Assembly: GCA_964247055.1 (NCBI GenBank)
Contig: OZ176055.1
Coordinates: forward strand, 5,890,001 to 5,954,000
Direction of reading: 5' to 3'
DNA: 64,000 nucleotides
From: Paragordius varius
Taxonomy: Eukaryota > Nematomorpha
Shown here: positions 35,401-50,338 of the stretch, piece after piece
Layout: each line of letters opens with the position of its first letter
How positions within the stretch are numbered: the first letter of the stretch is position 1
Position numbers and translations under genes: made by a program
The notes under the pieces: model-generated
What the model was told of the DNA's origin: nothing
Database searches by the model: none
Seen by the model: only the letters and a program-made list of their open reading frames with translations

Positions 35401-38400
35401 AAATGTAATTGGGTAATATTATTTGATTGTTGGGAATATTATTTGATTGTTGGGAATATTATTTGATTGTTGAAAATATATGGTTGATTGTTGCAATCAT
35501 TAAAATGTTAATAGGTAATATTATTTGATTGTTGGGAATATTATTTGATTGTTGAAAATATATGGTTGATTGTTGCAATCATTAAAATGTAATTGGGTAA
35601 TATTATTTGATTGTTGGGAATATTATTTGATTGTTGAAAATATATGGTTGATTGTTGCAATCATTAAAATGTAATTGGGTAATATTATTTGATTGTTGGG
35701 AATATTATTTGATTGTTGAAAATATATGGTTGATTGTTGCCATCATTAAAATGTAATTGGGTAATATTATTTGATTGTTGGGAATATTATTTGATTGTTG
35801 AAAATATATGGTTGATTGTTGCAATCATTAAAATGTAATTGGGTAATATTATTTGATTGTTGGGAATATTATTTGATTGTTGGAAATATTATTTGATTGT
35901 TGAAAATATATGGTTGATTGTTGCCATCATTAAAATGTAATTGGGTAATATTATTTGATTGTTGGGAATATTATTTGATTGTTGGGAATATTATTTGATT
36001 GTTGAAAATATATGGTTGATTGTTGCAATCATTAAAATGTAATTGGGTAATATTATTTGATTGTTGGGAATATTATTTGATTGTTGGAAATATTATTTGA
36101 TTGTTGAAAATATATGGTTGATTGTTGCAATCATTAAAATGTAATTGGGTAATATTATTTGATTGTTGGGAATATTATTTGATTGTTGAAAATATATGGT
36201 TGATTGTTGCAATCATTAAAATGTTAATGGGTAATATTATTTGATTGTTGGGAATATTATTTGATTGTTGAAAATATATGGTTGATTGTTGCAATCATTA
36301 AAATGTAATTGGGTAATATTATTTGATTGTTGGGAATATTATTTGATTGTTGAAAATATATGGTTGATTGTTGCCATCATTAAAATGTAATTGGGTAATA
36401 TTATTTGATTGTTGGGAATATTATTTGATTGTTGAAAATATATGGTTGATTGTTGCAATCATTAAAATGTTAATGGGTAATATTATTTGATTGTTGGGAA
36501 TATTATTTGATTGTTGGGAATATTATTTGATTGTTGAAAATATATGGTTGATTGTTGCAATCATTAAAATGTAATTGGGTAATATTATTTGATTGTTGGG
36601 AATATTATTTGATTGTTGAAAATATATGGTTGATTGTTGCCATCATTAAAATGTAATTGGGTAATATTATTTGATTGTTGGGAATATTATTTGATTGTTG
36701 GAAATATTATTTGATTGTTGAAAATATATGGTTGATTGTTGCCATCATTAAAATGTAATTGGGTAATATTATTTGATTGTTGGGAATATTATTTGATTGT
36801 TGGGAATATTATTTGATTGTTGAAAATATATGGTTGATTGTTGCAATCATTAAAATGTAATTGGGTAATATTATTTGATTGTTGGGAATATTATTTGATT
36901 GTTGGAAATATTATTTGATTGTTGAAAATATATGGTTGATTGTTGCAATCATTAAAATGTAATTGGGTAATATTATTTGATTGTTGGGAATATTATTTGA
37001 TTGTTGAAAATATATGGTTGATTGTTGCAATCATTAAAATGTTAATGGGTAATATTATTTGATTGTTGGGAATATTATTTGATTGTTGGAAATATTATTT
37101 GATTGTTGAAAATATATGGTTGATTGTTGCCATCATTAAAATGTAATTGGGTAATATTATTTGATTGTTGGGAATATTATTTGATTGTTGGGAATATTAT
37201 TTGATTGTTGAAAATATATGGTTGATTGTTGCCATCATTAAAATGTAATTGGGTAATATTATTTGATTGTTGGGAATATTATTTGATTGTTGGAAATATT
37301 ATTTGATTGTTGAAAATATATGGTTGATTGTTGCCATCATTAAAATGTAATTGGGTAATATTATTTGATTGTTGGGAATATTATTTGATTGTTGGGAATA
37401 TTATTTGATTGTTGAAAATATATGGTTGATTGTTGCAATCATTAAAATGTAATTGGGTAATATTATTTGATTGTTGGGAATATTATTTGATTGTTGGAAA
37501 TATTATTTGATTGTTGAAAATATATGGTTGATTGTTGCAATCATTAAAATGTAATTGGGTAATATTATTTGATTGTTGGGAATATTATTTGATTGTTGAA
37601 AATATATGGTTGATTGTTGCAATCATTAAAATGTAATTGGGTAATATTATTTGATTGTTGGGAATATTATTTGATTGTTGGAAATATTATTTGATTGTTG
37701 AAAATATATGGTTGATTGTTGCCATCATTAAAATGTAATTGGGTAATATTATTTGATTGTTGGGAATATTATTTTATTGTTGGGAATATTATTTGATTGT
37801 TGAAAATATATGGTTGATTGTTGCAATCATTAAAATGTAATTGGGTAATATTATTTGATTGTTGGGAATATTATTTGATTGTTGGAAATATTATTTGATT
37901 GTTGAAAATATATGGTTGATTGTTGCAATCATTAAAATGTAATTGGGTAATATTATTTGATTGTTGGGAATATTATTTGATTGTTGGGAATATTATTTGA
38001 TTGTTGAAAATATATGGTTGATTGTTGCAATCATTAAAATGTAATTGGGTAATATTATTTGATTGTTGGGAATATTATTTGATTGTTGGGAATATTATTT
38101 GATTGTTGAAAATATATGGTTGATTGTTGCAATCATTAAAATGTTAATGGGTAATATTATTTGATTGTTGGGAATATTATTTGATTGTTGGGAATATTAT
38201 TTGATTGTTGAAAATATATGGTTGATTGTTGCAATCATTAAAATGTAATTGGGTAATATTATTTGATTGTTGGGAATATTATTTGATTGTTGGGAATATT
38301 ATTTGATTGTTGAAAATATATGGTTGATTGTTGCAATCATTAAAATGTAATTGGGTAATATTATTTGATTGTTGGGAATATTATTTGATTGTTGAAAATA

Positions 38401-38800
38401 TATGGTTGATTGTTGCCATCATTAAAATGTAATTGGGTAATATTATTTGATTGTTGGGAATATTATTTGATTGTTGGGAATATTATTTGATTGTTGAAAA
38501 TATATGGTTGATTGTTGCAATCATTAAAATGTAATTGGGTAATATTATTTGATTGTTGGGAATATTATTTGATTGTTGAAAATATATGGTTGATTGTTGC
38601 CATCATTAAAATGTAATTGGGTAATATTATTTGATTGTTGGGAATATTATTTGATTGTTGGAAATATTATTTGATTGTTGAAAATATATGGTTGATTGTT
38701 GCCATCATTAAAATGTAATTGGGTAATATTATTTGATTGTTGGGAATATTATTTGATTGTTGGGAATATTATTTGATTGTTGAAAATATATGGTTGATTG
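32430..38800 (+). repeat. Homogenised satellite core, CAATCATT/CCATCATT monomers
   Basis: The most uniform part of the array: long runs of 82-bp monomers with CAATCATTAAAATG or CCATCATTAAAATG and either GTAATTGGG or GTTAATAGG/GTTAATGGG. From about 33400 onward, forms of about 102 bp carrying an extra GGGAATATTAT or GGAAATATTAT unit alternate with 82-bp ones. Almost every monomer holds the dyad TGATTGTTGCAATCA. Confidence 0.85.
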
Positions 38801-40660
38801 TTGCAATCATTAAAATGTTAATGGGTAATATTATTTGATTGTTGGGAATATAATTTGATTGTTGAAAATATATGGTTGATTGTTGCAAACATTAAAATAT
38901 TAATGGGTAATATTATTTGATTGTTGGGAATATTATTTGATTGTTGAAAATATATGGTTGATTGTTGCAAACATTAAAATATTATTAGGTAATATTATTT
39001 GATTGTTGGGAATATAATTTGATTGTTGAAAATATATGGTTGATTGTTGAAAATATTAAAATGTAATTGGGTAATATTATTTGATTGTTGGGAATATTAT
39101 TTGATTGTTGAAAATATATGGTTGATTGTTGCAAACATTAAAATGTAATTAGGTAATATTATTTGATTTTTGGGAATATTATATTATTGTTGAAAATATA
39201 TGGTTGATTGTTGCAATCATTAAAATGTAATTGGGTAATATTATTTGATTGTTGGGAATATTATTTGATTGTTGAAAATATATGGTTGATTGTTGCAATC
39301 ATTAAAATGTAATTGGGTAATATTATTTGATTGTTGGGAATATTATTTGATTGTTGGAAATATTATTTGATTGTTGAAAATATATGGTTGATTGTTGCCA
39401 TCATTAAAATGTAATTGGGTAATATTATTTGATTGTTGGGAATATTATTTTATTGTTGGGAATATTATTTGATTGTTGAAAATATATGGTTGATTGTTGC
39501 AATCATTAAAATGTAATTGAGTAATATTATTTGATTGTTGGGAATATTATTTGATTGTTGGAAATATTATTTGATTGTTGAAAATATATGGTTGATTGTT
39601 GCAATCATTAAAATGTAATTGGGTAATATTATTTGATTGTTGGGAATATTATTTGATTGTTGGGAATATTATTTGATTGTTGAAAATATATGGTTGATTG
39701 TTGCAATCATTAAAATGTAATTGGGTAATATTATTTGATTGTTGGGAATATTATTTGATTGTTGAAAATATATGGTTGATTGTTGCAATCATTAAAATGT
39801 TAATGGGTAATATTATTTGATTGTTGGGAATATTATTTGATTGTTGGGAATATTATTTGATTGTTGAAAATATATGGTTGATTGTTGCAATCATTAAAAT
39901 GTAATTGGGTAATATTATTTGATTGTTGGGAATATTATTTGATTGTTGAAAATATATGGTTGATTGTTGCAATCATTAAAATGTTAATGGGTAATATTAT
40001 TTGATTGTTGGGAATATTATTTGATTGTTGGGAATATTATTTGATTGTTGAAAATATATGGTTGATTGTTGCAATCATTAAAATGTAATTGGGTAATATT
40101 ATTTGATTGTTGGGAATATTATTTGATTGTTGAAAATATATGGTTGATTGTTGCCATCATTAAAATGTAATTGGGTAATATTATTTGATTGTTGGGAATA
40201 TTATTTGATTGTTGGGAATATTATTTGATTGTTGAAAATATATGGTTGATTGTTGCAATCATTAAAATGTTAATGGGTAATATTATTTGATTGTTGGGAA
40301 TATAATTTGATTGTTGAAAATATATGGTTGATTGTTGCAAACATTAAAATATTAATGGGTAATATTATTTGATTGTTGGGAATATTATTTGATTGTTGAA
40401 AATATATGGTTGATTGTTGCAAACATTAAAATATTATTAGGTAATATTATTTGATTGTTGGGAATATAATTTGATTGTTGAAAATATATGGTTGATTGTT
40501 GAAAATATTAAAATGTAATTGGGTAATATTATTTGATTGTTGGGAATATTATTTGATTGTTGAAAATATATGGTTGATTGTTGCAAACATTAAAATGTAA
40601 TTAGGTAATATTATTTGATTTTTGGGAATATTATATTATTGTTGAAAATATATGGTTGAT
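38800..40660 (+). repeat. Satellite segment duplicated at 1,452-bp offset
   Basis: GGGAATATAATTTG followed by CAAACATTAAAATATTAATGG, then ATTATTAGG and TGATTTTTGGG and ATTATATTATTG monomers, appears at about 38840-39200 and again at 40290-40650. Two independent markers give the same 1,452-bp offset (38851/40303 and 39015/40467). Confidence 0.8.
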
Positions 40661-40902
40661 TGTTGAAAATATTAAAATGTAATTGGGAAATATTATTTGA
40701 TTGTTGGGAATATTATTTGATTGTTGAAAATATATGGTTGATTGTTGAAATTATTAAAATGTAATTGGGTAATATTATTTCATTGTTGGGAATATTATTT
40801 GATTGTTGAAAATATATGGTTGATTGTTGTAAACATTAGAATGTAATTGGGTAATATTATTTGATTGTTGAAAATATATGGTTGATTGTTGAAAACATTA
40901 AA

Positions 40903-43900
40903 ATGTAACTGGCTATAATTATTTGATTGTTGGGAATATTATTTGATTGTTGAAAATATATGGTTGATTATTGCAAACATTAAAATGTAATTGGGTAATA
41001 TTATTAGTTTGTTGGGAATATTATTTGATTGTTGAAAATATATGGTTGATTGTTGAAAACATTAAAATGTAATTGGCTATAATTATTTGATTGTTGGGAA
41101 TATTATTTGATTGTTGAAAATATATGGTTGATTATTGCAAACATTAAAATGTAATTGGGTAATATTATTAGTTTGGTGGGAATATTATTTGATTGTTGAA
41201 AATATATGGTTGATTGTTGTAAACATTAAAATGTTAATGGGTAATATTATTTGATTGTTGAAAATATATGGTTGATTGTTGTAAACCTTAAAATGTTAAT
41301 GGGTAATATTATTTGATTGTTGGGAATAATATTTGATTGTTGAAAATATATGGTTGATTGTTGCAAACATTAAAATATAATTGGGTAATATTATTTGATT
41401 GTTGGGAATATTATTTGATTGTTGAAAATATATGGTTGATTGTTGAAATTATTAAAATGTAATTGGGTAATATTATTTCATTGTTGGGAATATTATTTGA
41501 TTGTTGAAAATATATGGTTGATTGTTGAAAATATTAAAATGTAATTGGGTAATATTATTTGATTGTTGGGAATATTATTTGGTTGTTAGAAATATATGGT
41601 TAATTGTTGCAAACATTAAAATATAATTGGGTAATATTATTTGATTGTTGGGAATATTATTTGATTGTTGAAAATATATGGTTGATTGTTGAAATTATTA
41701 AAATGTAATTGGGTAATATTATTTGATTGTTGGGAATATTATTTGATTGTTGAAAATATATGGTTGATTGTTGTAAACATTAAAATGTAATTGGGTATTA
41801 TTATTTGATAGTTGGGAATATAATTTGATTATTGAAAATATATGGTTAAATGTTGAAAACATTAAAATGTTAATGGGTAATATTATTTGATTGTTGGGAA
41901 TATTATTTGATTGTTGAAAATATATGGTTGATTGTTGAAAATATTAAAATGTAATTGGGTAATATTATTTGATTGTTGGGAATATTATTTGATTGTTGAA
42001 AATATATGGTTGATTGTTGAAATTATTAAAATGTAATTGGGTAATATTATTTCATTGTTGGGAATATTATTTGATTGTTGAAAATATATGGTTGATTGTT
42101 GAAAATATTAAAATGTAATTGGGTAATATTATTTGATTGTTGGGAATATTATTTGGTTGTTAGAAATATATGGTTAATTGTTGCAAACATTAAAATATAA
42201 TTGGGTAATATTATTTGATTGTTGGGAATATTATTTGATTGTTGAAAATATATGGTTGATTGTTGAAATTATTAAAATGTAATTGGGTAATATTATTTGA
42301 TTGTTGGGAATATTATTTGATTGTTGAAAATATATGGTTGATTGTTGTAAACATTAAAATGTAATTGGGTATTATTATTTGATAGTTGGGAATATAATTT
42401 GATTATTGAAAATATATGGTTAAATGTTGAAAACATTAAAATGTTAATGGGTAATATTATTTGATTGTTGGGAATATTATTTGATTGTTGAAAATATATG
42501 GTTGATTGTTGAAAATATTAAAATGTAATTGGGTAATATTATTTGATTGTTGGGAATATTATTTGATTGTTGAAAATATATGGTTGATTGTTGAAATTAT
42601 TAAAATGTAATTGGGTAATATTATTTCATTGTTGGGAATATTATTTGATTGTTGAAAATATATGGTTGATTGTTGAAAATATTAAAATGTAATTGGGTAA
42701 TATTATTTGATTGTTGGGAATATTATTTGATTGTTGAAAATATATGGTTGATTGTTGCAAACATTAAAATGTAATTAGGTAATATTATTTGATTGTTGGG
42801 AATATTATTTGATTGTTAAAAATATATGGTTGATTGTTGTAAACATAAAAATGTAATTGGGTATTATTATTTGATTGTTGGGAATATTAATTGATTGTGG
42901 AAAATATATGGTTGATTGTTGGAAACATTAAAATGTAATTGGGTAATATTTATTGATTGTTGGGAATATTATTTGATTGTTGAAAATATATGGTTGATTG
43001 TTGAAAATATTAAAATGTAATTGGGTAATATTATTTCATTGTTGGGAATATTATATTATTGTTGAAAATATATGGTTGATTGTTGAAAATATTAAAATGT
43101 AATTGGGTAATATTATTTGATTGTTGGGAATATTATTTGATTGTTGAAAATATATAGTTGATTGTTGTAAACATTAAATTGTAATTGTTATTATTTGATT
43201 GTTGGGAATATTATTTGATTGTTGAAAAAATATGGTTGATTGTTGTAAACATTAAATTGTAATTGTTATTATTTGATTGTTGAGAATATTATTTGATTGT
43301 TGAAAATATATATCGTTAATTGTTCTAAACATTAAAATGTAATTGGGTAATATTATTTGATTGTTGGGAATATTATTTGGTTGTTGAAAATATATGGTTG
43401 ATTGTTGTAAACATTAAATTGTAATTGTTATTATTTGATTGTTGGGAATATTATTTGATTGTTGAAAAAATATGGTTGATTGTTGTAAACATTAAAATGT
43501 AATTGGGTAATTATTTGATTGTTGAAAATATATATCGTTAATTGTTCTAAACATTAAAATGTAATTGGGTAATTATTCGATTGTTGGGAATATTATTTGA
43601 TTGTTGAAAATATATGGTTGATTGTTGCAAACATTATAATGTAATTGGGTATTATTATTTGATTGTTGAAAATATATGGTTGATTGTTGTAAACATTAAA
43701 ATGTAATTGTTATTATTTGATTGTTGGGAATATTATTTGATTGTTGAAAATATATGGTTGATTGTTGTAAACATTAAATTGTAATTGTTATTATTTGATT
43801 GTTGGGAATATTATTTGATTGTTGAAAAAATATGGTTGATTGTTGTAAACATTAAAATGTAATTGTTATTATTTGATTGTTGGGAATTATATTTGATTGT

Positions 43901-46900
43901 TGAAAAAATATGGTTGATTGTTGTAAACATTAAAATGTAATTGAGTAATATTATTAGTTTGTTGGGAATATTATTTGATTGTTTTAAATATATGGTTGAT
44001 TGTTGTAAACATTAAAATGTTAATGGGTAATATTATTTGCTTGTTTTGAACATTATTTGATTGTTGAAAATATATGGTTGATTGTTGGGAATATTATTTG
44101 ATTGTTGAAAAAATATGGTTGATTGTTGTAAACATTAAAATGTAATTGGGTAATATTATTTGCTTGTTGGGAACATTATTTGATTTATGGTTGATTGTTG
44201 GGAATATTATTTGATTGTTGAAAAAATATGGTTGATTGTTGTAAACATTAAAATGTAATTGGGTAATATTATTTGCTTGTTGGGAATATTATTTGATTGT
44301 TGAAAATATATGGTTGATTGTTGTAAACATTAAAATGTAATTGTTATTATTTGATTGTTGGGAATATTATTTGATTGTTGAAAAAATATGGTTGTTTGTT
44401 GTAAACATTAAAATGTAATTGTTATTATTTGATTGTTGGGAATATTATTTGATTGTTGAAAATATATGGTTGTTTGTTGTAAACATTAAAATGTAATTGT
44501 TATTATTTGATTGTTGGGAATATTATTTGATTGTTGAAAAAATATGGTTGTTTGTTGTAAACATTAAAATGTAATTGTTATTATTTGATTGTTGGGAATA
44601 TTATTTGATTGTTGAAAAAATATGGTTGTTTGTTGTAAACATTAAAATGTAATTGTTATTATTTGATTGTTGGGAATATTATTTGATTGTTGAAAATATA
44701 TGGTTGATTGTTGTAAACATTAAATTGTAATTGTTATTATTTGATATTGTTGGGAATATTATTTGATTGTTGAAAATATATATCGTTAATTGTTCTAAAC
44801 ATTAAAATGTAATTGGGTAATATTATTTGATTGTTGGGAATATTATTTGATTGTTGAAAATATATGGTTGATTGTTGGGAATATTATTTGATTGTTGAAA
44901 ATATATGGTTGATTGTTGTAAACATTAAATTGTAATTGTTATTATTTGATATTGTTGGGAATATTATTTCATTGTTGAAAATATATATCGTTAATTGTTC
45001 TAAACATTAAAATGTAATTGGGTAATATTATTTGATTGTTGGGAATATTATTTGATTGTTGAAAATATATATCGTTAATTATTCTAAACATTAAAATGTA
45101 ATTGGGTAATATTATTTGCTTGTTGGGAATATTATTTGATTGTTGAAAATATATGGTTGATTGTTGTAAACATTAAAATGTAATTGGGTAATATTATTTG
45201 CTTGTTGGGAACATTATTTGATTGTTGAAAATATATGGTTGATTGTTGGGAATATTATTTGATTGTTGAAAAAATATGGTTGATTGTTGTAAACATTAAA
45301 ATGTAATTGGGTAATATTATTTGCTTGTTGGGAATATTATTTGATTGTTGAAAATATATGGTTGATTGTTGTAAACATTAAAATGTAATTGGGTAATATT
45401 ATTTGCTTGTTGGGAATATTATTTGATTGTTGAAAATATATGGTTGATTGTTGTAAACATTAAATTGTAATTGTTATTATTTGATTGTTGGGAATATTAT
45501 TTGATTGTTGAAAAAATATGGTTGATTGTTGTAAACATTAAAATGTAATTGTTATTATTTGATTGTTGGGAATATTATTTGATTGTTGAAAATATATGGT
45601 TGATTGTTGTAAACATTAAATTGTAACTGGCTATAATTATTTGATTGTTGGGAATATTATTTGATTGTTGAAAATATATGGTTGATTATTGCAAACATTA
45701 AAATGTAATTGGGTAATATTATTAGTTTGTTGGGAATATTATTTGATTGTTGAAAATATATGGTTGATTGTTGAAAACATTAAAATGTAATTGGCTATAA
45801 TTATTTGATTGTTGGGAATATTATTTGATTGTTGAAAATATATGGTTGATTATTGCAAACATTAAAATGTAATTGGGTAATATTATTAGTTTGGTGGGAA
45901 TATTATTTGATTGTTGAAAATATATGGTTGATTGTTGTAAACATTAAAATGTTAATGGGTAATATTATTTGATTGTTGAAAATATATGGTTGATTGTTGT
46001 AAACCTTAAAATGTTAATGGGTAATATTATTTGATTGTTGGGAATAATATTTGATTGTTGAAAATATATGGTTGATTGTTGCAAACATTAAAATATAATT
46101 GGGTAATATTATTTGATTGTTGGGAATATTATTTGATTGTTGAAAATATATGGTTGATTGTTGAAATTATTAAAATGTAATTGGGTAATATTATTTCATT
46201 GTTGGGAATATTATTTGATTGTTGAAAATATATGGTTGATTGTTGAAAATATTAAAATGTAATTGGGTAATATTATTTGATTGTTGGGAATATTATTTGG
46301 TTGTTAGAAATATATGGTTAATTGTTGCAAACATTAAAATATAATTGGGTAATATTATTTGATTGTTGGGAATATTATTTGATTGTTGAAAATATATGGT
46401 TGATTGTTGAAATTATTAAAATGTAATTGGGTAATATTATTTGATTGTTGGGAATATTATTTGATTGTTGAAAATATATGGTTGATTGTTGTAAACATTA
46501 AAATGTAATTGGGTATTATTATTTGATAGTTGGGAATATAATTTGATTATTGAAAATATATGGTTAAATGTTGAAAACATTAAAATGTTAATGGGTAATA
46601 TTATTTGATTGTTGGGAATATTATTTGATTGTTGAAAATATATGGTTGATTGTTGAAAATATTAAAATGTAATTGGGTAATATTATTTGATTGTTGGGAA
46701 TATTATTTGATTGTTGAAAATATATGGTTGATTGTTGAAATTATTAAAATGTAATTGGGTAATATTATTTCATTGTTGGGAATATTATTTGATTGTTGAA
46801 AATATATGGTTGATTGTTGAAAATATTAAAATGTAATTGGGTAATATTATTTGATTGTTGGGAATATTATTTGGTTGTTAGAAATATATGGTTAATTGTT

Positions 46901-49900
46901 GCAAACATTAAAATATAATTGGGTAATATTATTTGATTGTTGGGAATATTATTTGATTGTTGAAAATATATGGTTGATTGTTGAAATTATTAAAATGTAA
47001 TTGGGTAATATTATTTGATTGTTGGGAATATTATTTGATTGTTGAAAATATATGGTTGATTGTTGTAAACATTAAAATGTAATTGGGTATTATTATTTGA
47101 TAGTTGGGAATATAATTTGATTATTGAAAATATATGGTTAAATGTTGAAAACATTAAAATGTTAATGGGTAATATTATTTGATTGTTGGGAATATTATTT
47201 GATTGTTGAAAATATATGGTTGATTGTTGAAAATATTAAAATGTAATTGGGTAATATTATTTGATTGTTGGGAATATTATTTGATTGTTGAAAATATATG
47301 GTTGATTGTTGAAATTATTAAAATGTAATTGGGTAATATTATTTCATTGTTGGGAATATTATTTGATTGTTGAAAATATATGGTTGATTGTTGAAAATAT
47401 TAAAATGTAATTGGGTAATATTATTTGATTGTTGGGAATATTATTTGATTGTTGAAAATATATGGTTGATTGTTGCAAACATTAAAATGTAATTAGGTAA
47501 TATTATTTGATTGTTGGGAATATTATTTGATTGTTAAAAATATATGGTTGATTGTTGTAAACATAAAAATGTAATTGGGTATTATTATTTGATTGTTGGG
47601 AATATTAATTGATTGTGGAAAATATATGGTTGATTGTTGGAAACATTAAAATGTAATTGGGTAATATTTATTGATTGTTGGGAATATTATTTGATTGTTG
47701 AAAATATATGGTTGATTGTTGAAAATATTAAAATGTAATTGGGTAATATTATTTCATTGTTGGGAATATTATATTATTGTTGAAAATATATGGTTGATTG
47801 TTGAAAATATTAAAATGTAATTGGGTAATATTATTTGATTGTTGGGAATATTATTTGATTGTTGAAAATATATAGTTGATTGTTGTAAACATTAAATTGT
47901 AATTGTTATTATTTGATTGTTGGGAATATTATTTGATTGTTGAAAAAATATGGTTGATTGTTGTAAACATTAAATTGTAATTGTTATTATTTGATTGTTG
48001 AGAATATTATTTGATTGTTGAAAATATATATCGTTAATTGTTCTAAACATTAAAATGTAATTGGGTAATATTATTTGATTGTTGGGAATATTATTTGGTT
48101 GTTGAAAATATATGGTTGATTGTTGTAAACATTAAATTGTAATTGTTATTATTTGATTGTTGGGAATATTATTTGATTGTTGAAAAAATATGGTTGATTG
48201 TTGTAAACATTAAAATGTAATTGGGTAATTATTTGATTGTTGAAAATATATATCGTTAATTGTTCTAAACATTAAAATGTAATTGGGTAATTATTCGATT
48301 GTTGGGAATATTATTTGATTGTTGAAAATATATGGTTGATTGTTGCAAACATTATAATGTAATTGGGTATTATTATTTGATTGTTGAAAATATATGGTTG
48401 ATTGTTGTAAACATTAAAATGTAATTGTTATTATTTGATTGTTGGGAATATTATTTGATTGTTGAAAATATATGGTTGATTGTTGTAAACATTAAATTGT
48501 AATTGTTATTATTTGATTGTTGGGAATATTATTTGATTGTTGAAAAAATATGGTTGATTGTTGTAAACATTAAAATGTAATTGTTATTATTTGATTGTTG
48601 GGAATTATATTTGATTGTTGAAAAAATATGGTTGATTGTTGTAAACATTAAAATGTAATTGAGTAATATTATTAGTTTGTTGGGAATATTATTTGATTGT
48701 TTTAAATATATGGTTGATTGTTGTAAACATTAAAATGTTAATGGGTAATATTATTTGCTTGTTTTGAACATTATTTGATTGTTGAAAATATATGGTTGAT
48801 TGTTGGGAATATTATTTGATTGTTGAAAAAATATGGTTGATTGTTGTAAACATTAAAATGTAATTGGGTAATATTATTTGCTTGTTGGGAACATTATTTG
48901 ATTTATGGTTGATTGTTGGGAATATTATTTGATTGTTGAAAAAATATGGTTGATTGTTGTAAACATTAAAATGTAATTGGGTAATATTATTTGCTTGTTG
49001 GGAATATTATTTGATTGTTGAAAATATATGGTTGATTGTTGTAAACATTAAAATGTAATTGTTATTATTTGATTGTTGGGAATATTATTTGATTGTTGAA
49101 AAAATATGGTTGTTTGTTGTAAACATTAAAATGTAATTGTTATTATTTGATTGTTGGGAATATTATTTGATTGTTGAAAATATATGGTTGTTTGTTGTAA
49201 ACATTAAAATGTAATTGTTATTATTTGATTGTTGGGAATATTATTTGATTGTTGAAAAAATATGGTTGTTTGTTGTAAACATTAAAATGTAATTGTTATT
49301 ATTTGATTGTTGGGAATATTATTTGATTGTTGAAAAAATATGGTTGTTTGTTGTAAACATTAAAATGTAATTGTTATTATTTGATTGTTGGGAATATTAT
49401 TTGATTGTTGAAAATATATGGTTGATTGTTGTAAACATTAAATTGTAATTGTTATTATTTGATATTGTTGGGAATATTATTTGATTGTTGAAAATATATA
49501 TCGTTAATTGTTCTAAACATTAAAATGTAATTGGGTAATATTATTTGATTGTTGGGAATATTATTTGATTGTTGAAAATATATGGTTGATTGTTGGGAAT
49601 ATTATTTGATTGTTGAAAATATATGGTTGATTGTTGTAAACATTAAATTGTAATTGTTATTATTTGATATTGTTGGGAATATTATTTCATTGTTGAAAAT
49701 ATATATCGTTAATTGTTCTAAACATTAAAATGTAATTGGGTAATATTATTTGATTGTTGGGAATATTATTTGATTGTTGAAAATATATATCGTTAATTAT
49801 TCTAAACATTAAAATGTAATTGGGTAATATTATTTGCTTGTTGGGAATATTATTTGATTGTTGAAAATATATGGTTGATTGTTGTAAACATTAAAATGTA

Positions 49901-50338
49901 ATTGGGTAATATTATTTGCTTGTTGGGAACATTATTTGATTGTTGAAAATATATGGTTGATTGTTGGGAATATTATTTGATTGTTGAAAAAATATGGTTG
50001 ATTGTTGTAAACATTAAAATGTAATTGGGTAATATTATTTGCTTGTTGGGAATATTATTTGATTGTTGAAAATATATGGTTGATTGTTGTAAACATTAAA
50101 ATGTAATTGGGTAATATTATTTGCTTGTTGGGAATATTATTTGATTGTTGAAAATATATGGTTGATTGTTGTAAACATTAAATTGTAATTGTTATTATTT
50201 GATTGTTGGGAATATTATTTGATTGTTGAAAAAATATGGTTGATTGTTGTAAACATTAAAATGTAATTGTTATTATTTGATTGTTGGGAATATTATTTGA
50301 TTGTTGAAAATATATGGTTGATTGTTGTAAACATTAAA
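40903..50338 (+). repeat. Tandem duplication of a 4,718-bp satellite block
   Basis: The block 40903-45620 is followed directly by 45621-50338. Rare markers all recur at exactly 4,718 bp: GGCTATAATT (40911/45629), the second GGCTATAATT, GTTTGGTGGG, TTTTGAACATT, GGGAACATTATTTGATTTATGG and the ATATATCGTTAATT monomers. No differences were found where I compared the copies. The junction shows as TTGTAACTGG at 45621, where the copy end (TTGTAA) meets the copy start (CTGGCTATAA). After 50338 the sequence departs as TTGTAATTGTTATT. Confidence 0.92.
41450..42625 (+). repeat. 574-bp duplication nested in the 4,718-bp block
   Basis: ATTATTTCATTGTTGGG occurs at 41474, 42048 and 42622, each 574 bp apart. 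The two intervals match in order, including TTTGGTTGTTAGAAATATATG and GATAGTTGGGAATATAATTTG. The third copy departs after about 100 bp. Confidence 0.8.
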
